From NCBI GenBank assembly GCA_009192285.1, contig WBVU01000003.1:3131973-3195972 (forward strand): a stretch of 64,000 bases of DNA, read 5' to 3'. The position numbers and the translations under genes were made by a program. The notes beneath the pieces are model-generated. The model ran no database searches, was not told where the DNA came from, and saw only the letters and a list, made by a program, of their open reading frames with translations. Below are positions 1 to 11,223 of the stretch, one piece after another; positions within the stretch are counted from its first letter, which is position 1, and each line of letters opens with the position of its first letter. The stretch comes from Morchella semilibera. Lineage: Eukaryota > Ascomycota > Pezizomycetes > Pezizales > Morchellaceae.

Positions 1-705
1 TACACAACTAACAAATAAGGTAATTGTGCAACAGATCATATTTTGAATAGAATTGCTTTAGCACTAGTAGCTAAGTACATATGAGTCCAAGGCTGAGAAT
101 TCTGGCCTGTATGATCTATATACAGCGGCACATACATTTGTAAAGTTTATGTTCCCGGGTCTAATAAACTCATCATGCAGCACGCCGTGACCTAAACAAT
201 ATGTAAGCAAAAAAGAACCAAGAAATGAATAACCACCTGTCTCTAACTCTATACCTGCTTCTCTTCCTCTTCATCCTCATCTCTCGGCCATCAAACCACC
301 ACTCTCGTTAACTTTCTTGAATTTGATGAGGTATATTTGAGGTAACTTCCATCGTTTGGCTGTCGTCCATCCTCGACAAACTATCTGATCTTACCCTCTT
401 CTGCTGCTGTTCTTCAGGGTAGAGGGGAAATAAGATAGATAGACCTGATTCATCTCTTAAGCTCCGTAATTCTCTCATTAAGACGTTTCCATCTCCGTTG
501 GCTCAATTCCTCACTATAACGACCATCTCTCAAATATCTAACCTACGAGGTTTGCCGGGATTTTGCTTCATAGCACAATCGTTACTGGTCTTTCATCCAT
601 CACTCGTTTCCTAAGACAAATCTCTCTCTTTACATATCAGTCGAAAACATCGACTTAACTTGAACTTTCTCCCAAAAATAATCCTCTTGAGGCTTCACCT
701 GTACA
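1..705. other. Upstream region of the GT2 gene
   Basis: No gene is visible. From about 240 the plus strand becomes rich in CT runs (for example around 240-300 and 600-690), as is common in the promoter and 5' leader of fungal genes, and it leads directly into the ATG at 706. No TATA box or defined operator can be assigned from the sequence alone. Confidence 0.5.
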
Positions 706-3700
706 ATGAGTTTCAAGGACTACTTCCGTGCCAAACCGCCAGCCGAGCCTTCTGCAGTTGTTCCCGCCACTCACCAACAGCCTTTAGACGCTTTCGAGCT
801 TCGGCCACCATTCATGCCTGGCTCTGGGTCTGAGTCTACCTCCAGGGTGGGGTCTTCCAGGTCTTCAGCTTTTATAATTGACGATATAAAGCATGAAGTT
901 ATGGTAAACTATTTGCACCAGCAACAATGCAGCAGTCTCTGGGTTAATACCAGCCCTGTTTCCGGAGCGAGCAGCAGTGATGAGGGAGTAGTTCTGAGGA
1001 AAAGTAAAGGTCACTATATAGCTTGTCCCGAGACTTTAAATAACAGCCTATTTTCAGAAGCTTGTGCAGCACTGAATGTCCATGTTTGTACTTCCCTATT
1101 GTTATCATATATACAACTATGCTTGTTGCTTAACTTCTTTGCTAACAACATTCACAATTACTTTCTAGGTTGCTATGACTGTTAACTCTCGTATTATCAA
1201 AACATTCTTGCAGTGGTCACCAGATGCTGTAGATGTGCCGCTCATGAACGGTTTACGAATTCAAATTATCCCCACGATATCTGATCTTCCCCGTGCAAGG
1301 AAGCACCAATTCGCTGCTTTCGTCGCCAAGGACGCCATATTAATCGTTTGGGATGATGACCCACTCAATATCATCACCAGAGCAAAATACATTGAGAATG
1401 AGCTCATGGCTTTGGTATGGAGAACCCCTGAGGCGCTTGAGGAGGAAGCGGCAAAAGAAGGAAGGCAGTTGGGTGTGCAAATTGAAGAAATTATCGATGA
1501 AGAGTCCGGTCAAGTATCCGGATACCGCGAAAGAAGGCCGACAAATCTTTTAAACACCATCTTGGTTGCCTTCACTCTGGCCCTTGTCATTACAACCTTA
1601 GGTGCTGGATACAGACAGATAGGCATAGAGGTTGCGGTAGATGGCAACATGCTGAGACTAGCATTTATTGCGTTGTCACCTGTCCAAGTTTTCTTCACTT
1701 TAGTAGGCCCCCCATTCATTGATAATATGTTCCATCTCGTTTTTGAGATGAGCTTTGCTGATACGTGAAAACCAAAGTTCTTCGCTCAAGTAATTATCGG
1801 TTGTCTTGCCCAATGCTTTGGCCCTGTTTCCCAATTGACAGAGAACTCCAAATATTATTCAGCGAAGCCCCCACAGCGTATTAGAACCGGGGCCCTTCCC
1901 CATATTACCATCCAGTGTCCGGTATATAAAGAGGGTCTTCAGGGTGTTATCGCGCCAACAATAAAGTCTATCAAGCAGGCAATCAGCACCTACGAGCTTC
2001 AGGGAGGTACAGCTAATATATTCATTAATGATGATGGCCTCCAATTATTTAAGGAAGAGGAAGAGCACTTGCGAAAGGAACGCATTGATTTCTACACTGA
2101 CCATAATATTGGCTGGGTCGCAAGGCCAGGCCACGGTAAGGACGGCTTTGTCAGAAAAGGAAAATTCAAGAAGGTATGTCCGGTTTGTCTTGAAGCCACT
2201 CCGTATGGTTGTTACTAGCTTGTACTCTCTATTACTTCTAAACCCTTGTCCTATCAAAATATTTGTAGGTGTCTTAGCGCACCACTTAACGGCCGAGTTC
2301 CTTGGCAACGCATGCCGATCAATTAGCTGACTCAGCTAACTCTACTAAAGGCCTCCAACATGAACTTCGGCCTCATGATCTCTTGTAATGTTGAAGAAAA
2401 GCTCGAGTTGATTGAGCGTGATGCCGAGTGGGACCAGCCTAGAGAAGCTCAGGCCTATGAGGAATGTCTAAAGGAGGTCCTTGAGGAGAATGGGCGTGCC
2501 TGGGCAGACGGGAATATCCGAGTCGGCGACTATATCTTGCTCAGTGAGAACCTATCCCATATGAGTCGGTATTAGATTTTGACTAACCAGTGATTTTTCA
2601 GTCGACTCCGATACACGTATCCCTCCTGACTGTCTCCTGGACGCCGCCTCTGAGATGGAGCGCTCGCCCGAGGTTGGCATTATGCAATACTCGTCTGGCG
2701 TTATGCAAGTTGTTCACAACTACTTTGAAAACGGCATCACATTCTTTACGAACCTCATCTATACCGCCATTCGCTATACAGTTGCTAATGGAGATGTTGC
2801 GCCCTTTGTCGGCCACAACGCGATTCTAAGATGGTCGGCCATTCAACAAGTCTCATACCAAGATGAGGATGGCTACGATAAGTTCTGGTCAGAATCTCAC
2901 GTTTCCGAAGACTTTGATATGTCTCTACGCCTTCAATGTCGTGGCTATACTATTCGTCTTGCGGCTTATACCGGTGAAGGTTTTAAGGAAGGTGTATCAC
3001 TTACTGTCTATGATGAGCTAGCTCGTTGGGAAAAGTATGCGTACGGATGCAATGAACTTCTATTCCATCCCATACGATTTTGGCCCATTCGAGGACCTTT
3101 CACCCCATTATTCCGCAAATTTCTTTTCTCGAACGTCCGAATGACTTCCAAGATTACTATTATTTCGTACATTGGCACTTATTATGCCATTGGCGCTGCT
3201 TGGGTCATGACTACTGCGAATTATTTTGCAATCGGATGGTTTAACGGGTATCTTGACAAGTACTATATCGACTCATGGAAGGTGTGGTTTTCAATTGTTA
3301 TTGTCTTCAACCTATTCGGCAACGTTGCGTTAGCCATTATGAGGTACCGAATTGGGGGAAAGAACCTTCTTTTATGCCCGTAAGTCCATTTGAAGCCCCT
3401 ATAATATAATATTTGCTAATGAAAACTTCAGTCTTTGAAAACTTCAAATGGGTCTTCCTCCTTGGAATCTTCCTTGGTGGTCTATCTTTGCATATATCTC
3501 AAGCACTATTAGCTCACATGTTCGAAATCAACATGACATGGGGCGCTACAGCCAAGGAACTTGAGTTCTCAAACTTTTTTATCGAGGTTCCTAAAGTACT
3601 CAGGCGTTTTAAATTCTCATTCGCCTTCTCAATGTTTGCGATAGTCGGCATGATCGTTTTGGCGACTGGAAATTTCGTACCTCACGACTGGAGAATCAAG

Positions 3701-3796
3701 GATTTCGTCGCGATATTACCAATGGCCACAGTTGCTGGAAGTCATATGCTACTACCGATTGTCTTGAATCCGGCACTAATGACGTTCCAGTGGTAA
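706..3796 (+). CDS. Family 2 glycosyltransferase, polytopic membrane protein (ZtGT2/FgGT2 type)
   Basis: A processive-type GT2 enzyme of the fungal family needed for hyphal extension on solid surfaces in Zymoseptoria and Fusarium; its polysaccharide product is not settled. Six exons fit: 706-1083, 1169-1702, 1778-2173, 2351-2543, 2602-3379, 3432-3796, with branch sites such as GCTGAT and GACTAAC. Visible motifs are NDDG in exon 3, DSDTR across the exon 4/5 junction, SEDFD in exon 5 and ELARW at the place of the usual QxxRW. Two membrane segments precede the catalytic domain, two follow it in exon 5, and about three lie in exon 6. Exon 5 and exon 6 do not share a frame. Removing one G from the G5 run at 3354-3358 gives IGERTFFYALFENFKW and an 880-residue protein. 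This may be a sequence error or a real frameshift. The family call is firm; the substrate is unknown. Confidence 0.9.
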
Positions 3797-5578
3797 TCCT
3801 ATGTCATCGTTCTTAGGGACCCATGCGATATGATATGAAAATCTCCATGGTGTGCGGGCGCAGTTTTATATATTGTCTGAGGAGAAACGGTCTTGAACTT
3901 GCATACTTACATATCTTATCTTTCTTTTTCTTCTATAGAAAAATAATTCCCAGACACCCCTCTCACGAATTTTCTCTTTATACACAACCAAAATAGAAAC
4001 GCGTGGTAAGGTTTTAAAGAATTGCTATAGCTTTTCAAATACCCTAATTTCTCCGGTCCAAGACCCTTTTTCACGTCATACTGTCTAAATCCCTCCTGTT
4101 ACTTAGTCTCCCTAGGGCATATATAGCACATGTATGTAGCAGGATGTTGGCCGAATATTTCTCTTTGTTTGAGGACTTCTAGAGCGGCTTGAGAGTTCTA
4201 AATTCTAAAAGGGCACTATCTGCAGCCGGTAATCAATAGAAGTTCATAGTAGTATATAAACCCTCTAAGTCTGTTTAGGATAAAGAATCCGATGCTCTTT
4301 ATATCCCCCCGGTTCACAAATAATTGACCGTTGCACTGTGACCTTAGTGTAGCATCGCACAAATGCGGTGAGCAAAAACGGAACCGGGTCTGGAAGATAA
4401 AGTGGCCTGAACGATTTGGTGTCGCACTGCTACAGAGGTAAGGGCCTAACAGCAACGTTCCTCCGCATTGAGGTAAATAAAAAGGCTCCACGGCACTACT
4501 AGTATATTATAGCGGCTAAAGAAGCCTTTCCAGTTACAAGCAAAGTACTACAATGCCATATGTCAAGTTTAAAGAAGTCTTGTTTTGACAAGGCTTATCT
4601 AGAGGGTATCCGACAAACAAACTTTACACCCCATGAACACCAGTCAAAAACGAGAATGCACATACACCATCAACCCGAGGAACGATTCTTTTCGACTCAT
4701 AAGGCCAATCGGATAGCTACATGAAACTAATCTTAAAATCCAACGGTCGACTCCCCGCATCACCAGCCTATGGCTACGCGACGCGCACGAGGGTATAGAG
4801 CGTATATTCCTGCAGAGAGTTATCTTGCGCGGGTCCCTTTCATGTTCTAGAACGATATAGCTATATATAGCTTCATCTGTTCAGTTCTGCGGCTCTAGCT
4901 CTCCCCTCCCCCCGAGGATGTATTGCCCGCTTTCAACTATGCAGGTACGTATTTAGGAATGTATCGTAGCGCCGCCTGGTCGATTGTCTTGTATGATAAT
5001 TGTCCTATATATGCCCCGCTTGGCCTGTACCTTTATACAACCCGTGGGTACTTGAAGGTATTAATATCTGGTATGCGTATACATACATGTAGCTAGAGCT
5101 AGGATCTATTATACTCATGCAGAGGCTTAGTGGGGGGGGGGGGGGAAGGTTAGTATGTACAATATGGAAACGGGGTACGTAGGGTCTACTATGGGGGAGA
5201 GCCCGATTTAGCAACCATCATCCTCCATACAAAATAAAGTACATAAAAGTACAAATTCTCATGCTGAGTTTTCTAGCAGCAACAGACATTGCCCGTTTGC
5301 TCTACAAACGGAAGAAAATGATCTCTAGTATCCTGTACTTAACATATTTCATCCGGTTTGAATAATTTAGAGTTCTTATTGCTGCCGTTGTGTATTTTCA
5401 AAGTGAAAGGACATCTAGGCGGTTACAAACCACCTAGAAAAGATATCTGCCAAGTCTTAGTATCACACTAGCCATATTAATCAAAAATTGGCCTAGAAGA
5501 CCGTGCTCAGGCTCTCCATGCGAGCATATTAATAGGGCCACCAGCAAATAGTAAACCCGGGCACATGCCTCACACAAC
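3797..5578. other. Gene-poor spacer
   Basis: No convincing gene. AT-rich sequence with short meaningless frames. It holds a 14-base poly-G tract at 5132-5145 and a TACATGTA palindrome at 5084-5091. The part just after 3797 is presumably the 3' untranslated region of the GT2 gene. Confidence 0.5.
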
Positions 5579-5661
5579 TACTTGCCGGATTTTCAAGTTT
5601 AGGACGGTTGCCACCCAACTTTTGGTTACATCTCGTCCTAAACTTAAAAATTTGGCAAGTA
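5579..5661. repeat. Short inverted repeat, 28-bp arms
   Basis: Arms at 5579-5606 and 5634-5661 are reverse complements with three mismatches, separated by a 27-base loop. All three mismatches are of the C/T or G/A kind. The element lies about 130 bases beyond the stop codon of the neighbouring minus-strand gene, and its right end merges into a TACATGTA palindrome at 5660-5667. It could be a miniature transposon relic or a hairpin RNA; no coding frame is involved. Confidence 0.7.
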
Positions 5662-5792
5662 CATGTACAGGCTCACTTTATTAGTCAGCGAGTGAGATTT
5701 AGTGACTTACTGTTACTACACTATTTAACATTGGCTCTTACTCTGTCCACATATCCAAGAATCCCACGAGTTTCATTCCCTGTGGTTTCTAG

Positions 5793-7750
5793 CTAATCAT
5801 ACTGAAAACCAGACGGCTTGGGTTGGGTAAACCAGAAAAGCTTCATCTGCGGGTCCATGTCAAGCAATCTTTCTTCCTCGCATTCGTCTCGGCCCCATTC
5901 GATGTTCATTCCCCAACTAACCTCCCATTTCTTTTTCATATGAATTGCTCCTTCAATGCTATCGAAAACGACAGAAGCCGAGATCTTTGATCCGCCCCCA
6001 TTGAAGTAAAGCTTTTGGCTCTGAATAGTAAATGGATGTCCATTGCCGTCATGTGAAGTTTGTTGGACGAATTCGCGAAGCTTATTGATGGAGTTGACTA
6101 TCTCAGGCAAACGTGATAGAACCAAAACCCTAACTTCCATGTTATATGCTCGTGGTTCAGTAGTTACTCCCACCACGGCATGACATCTTAGGCCGTCAAC
6201 CACGAGACTACCGGGGTATTCCTGAACCCAATTGAAAAACTTCGTAGCAGCTTCTGGCTTGCAAAAGGTGATGAGGGCTTGTTTGTAGCTGTTGCTTTTA
6301 TCGGCAGCGATAATACCTATCTCTTCCACTTTACCACCTCGAACAAAAGTGGAAAGCATAGCAGTGGTGATTTCCATTGGTAGGCGAGTTAGTTTTATAA
6401 CCCTTCCACATTCCTCCTTTTTGACGACGACGTTTTTCTTTTTTAGCAACTCGGGTGGGGTTGGAACATCGTTCCAAGATCCTGGTACTTCGTCTGGATT
6501 GGCCTTCCAGACAGTGGGATTTATTTCTCCAGCCGTACGGGGACGTACCCGGGTGCCAAGATCTGTGATAGGCCCCTCCGTCATGCCCCCCGCCCGGAGG
6601 CCGTTGTTGAAAATTTGTCCTTGAGTCTGGATTTTGGATGATTATTGAAAGGCTCGTTGATACGGAACCCGTTCGAGTAACCTCTCTCTTCATCGGGCCG
6701 GTGTTGTTCACCGCTGTCATCTGAATCTGACCACTGCGGATTTTGATAATAGGACCCGCTTCCAGAGTCCTGGGCGGAACCCAAAGAGGCTTCTACATTG
6801 CCAGGTTTCGTGTATTGATGGTTGGCGTGAGTTGTGTGAACGCTGATCCCGGATCTACTTTTTAAGGTAGCAATTAGTTTCATCACTAGAAAAGAGAGCA
6901 TATGCGTCTAGAACAAGTTGAATCATTTTTAGAGTGAAGAGGAGAAGAGCCAGATATAACCTTAGATAACACATTGGGAAGGCCAAAAGAAAACTTACTC
7001 CTTAGGGACTCTCATCCCTGTTCTCGATGGTTGAAATCTCTCTGCCCCACGACCAATCTCTCTTGGTAGATCATTAATGGCCTGAATGTTCTCTTCAGCT
7101 GGAAAAGATTCTTCATATGTGCCAACACCGAAGTCCTTGAAACCAATCCATTCCCGAAGATTGTCATCGAGTAGGCCTTCTATCTCAGAATGATTGCAAA
7201 TCTCGGCTAGCTTCTTGACAAAATCACCAAAAGAAAGCCTGATCTCCTGGAGGCTCTTGTTTAGTTTTTCCTCCCTTGCCAATGCCTTTGATAGCCGCGA
7301 ATTGAGAATTTTCTCGGCATGGAAGCGTTCTTTTTCAGCTAGCTGGGACTCCACAAGTCTCTCCTTATACCAGTTAGCACTAAGCTGCAATTCAAGCTTG
7401 GAGTCCTTCAAAGCCCGGTTCCTCGCGTTAAGTAACTTGATTTGCTCGATGTTGTCAGAGTTGGCCTGCTCGAGGTCTTTGAGCTTGGTGTCAATTGGGA
7501 TTTTTTCTTCTTTGAGAGAGATAAGTCGTTGAGCAGTTGCGGTGGCACTCAAGATGATTTTTGTCAGAGACTCCTGGGTTTGAAAATCCCCGGTAGCGGT
7601 ACACCTACGGAGACAGTCTGTGAGACTGTTGATAGGATCGGTACTCTCTTGAGGCGTAGGCAAATTGCCGTGATTATTGGGCATATTCATGGCTGGGTTG
7701 AGATCTGGATATTTGGGGTAATTAAGAGATAGGTAATGTTGGTGGTGCAT
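5793..7750 (-). CDS. Coiled-coil protein with C-terminal RRM-like domain
   Basis: Function unknown; the C-terminal half resembles fungal RRM-like proteins with an RGGxVExI core. Exon 1 runs from the ATG at 7750 to 6999 and encodes a Gln/Pro-rich head followed by a long Lys/Glu/Leu coiled coil. A 144-bp intron (6855-6998, donor GTAAGT, branch ACTAAT) leads to a second exon from 6854, a Ser/Gly/Asn-rich linker. The RRM-like part (start MTEGPITDL at 6584, key stretch CGRVIKLTRLPMEI, stop at 5793) is in another frame. Adding one G to the G6 run at 6586-6591 joins the two into a 604-residue protein. An intron with a weak donor (GTAGAA) and acceptor CCAG is the alternative, and two separate genes is a third. 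An RNA-binding role is inferred only from the fold. Confidence 0.65.
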
Positions 7751-8117
7751 GAATTGTAGTGGATCATAAAGGGTAGGTAGTCATGAAGTGCTAGAGTGGT
7801 GGGGCATAGAGTAGTGGGGCATAGTGGAAATCAATCGGGCTGAGACAATGAAAAAGTCGCGAAGCTCACATAGAATGAAAGTTTGAGTAACGCTCATATA
7901 TTGTTATCTCATTAGACAAGCTTGGCACACAAATTTTTTTTCTAAGATAAGATCAAGCCCATCCAAGGATCCCCTCATTCACTAAGAGTACCTTTTTTCT
8001 AGCCCAAGGTACTAGGATTTTAAAAAATAATTATTTCGTAGAATCTCATAAATTCGTTCAACTTACTAACTACACCAATCCAAACAAAATTTCCTATCTC
8101 TTCACCTAATCGACGTC
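7751..8117. other. Short spacer between two minus-strand genes
   Basis: No gene. Contains a small direct repeat of GTGGGGCATAG around 7799-7822. The remainder is AT-rich and would be the promoter of the coiled-coil gene plus the 3' end of the beta-glucosidase gene. Confidence 0.5.
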
Positions 8118-11100
8118 TCAAAATTCAGCTTTGAGAGGTAAGTCCCTTGAGCTTCTTCCTACGGATACGCCGATCTTTCCCTCAGTTGGCAATATCCAGT
8201 TTTGTCTTTCCGTGTCCCACCAACTTAACTCCTTTCGTGTTACTCCAAAGGTTACTTTCTTGCTCTCACCAGCCCTTAAGCTAACTTTTTCAAACCCTCT
8301 TAACACTTTCACTGGTGCTCCTTCAACACTCTCTGGAAGAGATATATATAACTGTGCTACTTCTTTACCATCAAGCTTTCCAGTGTTCTTAACGGTAACT
8401 TCGACTTCAACGATCACATCCCAAAGCGAAGGATTTCCCCCTTCTCCACCACCAGCGGGCGACGGCTGGCGGACTGTATGATAATCGCGTGGGTAAGGAT
8501 AATTGCCATCATGGCGCACCTCATCGACTGATTTCAAATATGGGTAGATATATTTTTTGACACGGTTGAATCCTTTAGGATACAACGCCTCAGAGATTGG
8601 CGGGAGCTTATTATCGTATGTAGGCGGGGCAAGTCCATCAGGACGAGGAGCTGGAAGAGCAGTCTTTGGTGCCCTGGCAGTAAGTTTGATATCAGAGAAT
8701 TCGAATCCAGTGTAGGAGAGACCGAATCCAAACTCATAGCGCGGGGTAATCCCATTCTTGTCGAAATACCGATAGTCAACCAAGAGCCCCTCTGAGAAAT
8801 TCTGCTGCGGTCTAAGAGAGTTAGGAATGTACATGACACCGGCGGTTGGGCCGTAGTCTTTCAAACTTCTCCCAACTGTGTAAGGAAGTTTTCCACTGGG
8901 GTTCTCATCACCAAACAGGACATCAACAAGAGCGTTTCCGCTCTCCTGGCCGGGAAGCTGTGCCATGATGATAGCCTTCACAGCTGGTTTATCCGCCCAG
9001 TTTTCGACGATAACCGGACCGACAGAATGGATGACCACAATAACGGGTCCACCACAGCTATCTGCGACTGTTTTTACGAGCTCGTCGCCCCCCTTTTGAG
9101 CGTACAAATCATTACGGTCACCAGCAACGCCAAGGTCAGAGATAAAACCCTCACCGGCATCAGCATTGGCAAAAACTAAGCACAAATCCTGCGCCTTTGC
9201 TGACTTGCGAATCTTTCTTAGCGAATAGTTGTCCAAAATGCTTGTTATCTCGGGCACATCATCTTGAGAAGTGTTGAAGGCCTTTGAAAGTGCGGACAGT
9301 GGGTCGACAAGATATGGGAACTCGACGGCACCTGAACCCCATCCAGATGCTAAAGTACCTTGATTACAACCGCGGTCTTTGCAAAAGTTCGCTCCTTTTC
9401 CGGGCCCTGCATCCTCGCCGTAGATTCCCACTCTTTTACCACCCCATGATCCTCTCAGAAGGGGAAGTACGGAGTCTTCGTTCTTCACCAGAACCGTAGC
9501 CTCGGCAGCAATCTTGCGAGCAACTTTATAATGATCACCTGAGACATCTACAAATTTGTTGACGATTCCAGTCTCCCCCTCTCCAGAACCAAAATGTAGC
9601 AGTCCCTCTTCTTCATTTGTCCAACTGGAGAAGTTGGGCCCCTCGGGGGAAAACTTGCTTTCGTCGTCTTGCCCCATCTGGTACCACGTAGCGACAATTC
9701 TTGTGGCCATGTCATTCAATCTTTCGATAGGGATTGAGGAATTGAGGACTGCACGTGTGAGTGTAGGGCCCATAAGTGAGTCTCCGTCAGCCCAGAATAT
9801 TCCGTCTCCGGGCATAGTCATGTCAAGTCCTGCAAGGACGGAATCGACGCCGGAACGTTGTGCAAGCCAGTCTGATTGGACGAACCCTTGAAAGCCAAGC
9901 TCGTCTTTAAGTAGTCCATTAAGAATCCTACTATTACCACAAGAGTAGGTGTTGTTGGTCATTTGGTATGAGCACATGATAGATCCAACGCCTGCTCTTA
10001 CTGAATCGGCGAACGGCCAGAGATACATCTCATGCATGGTCCTATCGTCAATATTACTGCTAATAGCGTATGGCATTCCCCACTCGTGAACCTGTCTGAA
10101 ATGTTCTTGTTCATTTGCTACAGCATCCATATATCAGCACAGGTTTCACATCACCAATAAGAAAGGAACATACCAATAAAGTGCTTTGCGGTCGCAATAA
10201 CACCTTGCCCTTGTATGCCCTTAATTGTTGCAGCTGCGGCAGCACCCTGGAGATAAGGATCAGATCCAAATCCTTCCCAATTTCTTCCTCCGGCTGGCAT
10301 TCGCCCTAGAGGGCCCATTGCGGGGCCAAGAATAACGTGAATGCCCTTAAGTCGGGCTTCAAGAGCATGAAGCTCCCCACGCTTCTCCCTATGTTTTAAA
10401 ACATTGTTAGAATCCTGGTTTCTGACTTCTCACGGATGGTAAATAGATGTACTAACATTAATTCTTTATTCCACGTTGCTCCTACAGTCAGGCCAGCAGG
10501 CCATGCTGTAGCATGGTCCGCGAATCTAAGTCCTAGAGGGCCATCCTGAAGACAAAGAGAAGGGAATACACCAGGAACAGAACCAGTATTTCCTAAGTTC
10601 AAATCAGCACCTTTCATTTAGGCCTAGTAGCACCAAATCAAAGACTATAAGCGTAAAACATACCAACACACATCCCCTGCGCCCATCCAGTCCCAGTGGT
10701 AATGTTAACCTTCTCGACCAGACTCATTTGCCCTACTAGCTTAGCAGCTTTCTTGTATGACCCCTCCCATTTTTTTATAGTTCCACCCTTAGCTAATCAA
10801 AAATTAGTAGTCGTTTAGCAATTTGTAGACGGAAGAGAACTTACGGCTTGGATACCAGCCCTCACTTTCCCACTTTTCTGGCCCAAAGCAAGTTGTATAT
10901 ATAGCTCCTGATGCTGCCAAAACAGAAACAAGAACAACAACACCCGCCACTGTCCCCAAGCAAATCCTCCTCAAAGAGATTTTACCATTATTGCGTTTTC
11001 TAAACCCATATGCGTCTCTAGCAGATGAATTGAACCATTTGGGTTCTTTCCCATATTCTGGGTAGCTTGAATCGGTTGATTGGTATGAATCAATCGAGAC

Positions 11101-11205
11101 TCTTGATGTGTCCTTGGTGAGGGCTTTTGACTTCGCTAGTAGTCCCTCGCGATCTGAGGACGAACGGCGGATTTTTGACACCATTTTTCTCTGGCTCTTG
11201 CTCAT
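8118..11205 (-). CDS. Membrane-anchored GH3 beta-glucosidase
   Basis: Hydrolyses terminal beta-D-glucosyl residues, typically from cellobiose and other beta-glucosides. Five exons join in frame: 11205-10845, 10792-10664, 10592-10457, 10387/10388-10174 and 10117-8118, giving 946 residues. A basic, Ser-rich cytosolic head is followed by one membrane segment at about 81-103 (signal anchor), so the catalytic part should face outward. The GH3 N-terminal barrel shows [25 protein letters not shown] and the nucleophile Asp363 in FVQSDW. A C-terminal fibronectin-III-like domain ([19 protein letters not shown]) follows. Most GH3 beta-glucosidases are secreted by a cleaved signal peptide; this belongs to the subgroup with a type II anchor. 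The start at MSKSQRK is chosen over an in-frame ATG six codons upstream (11223). No frame break is seen. Confidence 0.93.
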
Positions 11206-11223
11206 AAGAAAACAGAAGAACAA

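Noticed and set aside
8131-8839. Plus- and minus-strand frames within the GH3 gene
   Set aside because: Shadows of the conserved beta-glucosidase frame.
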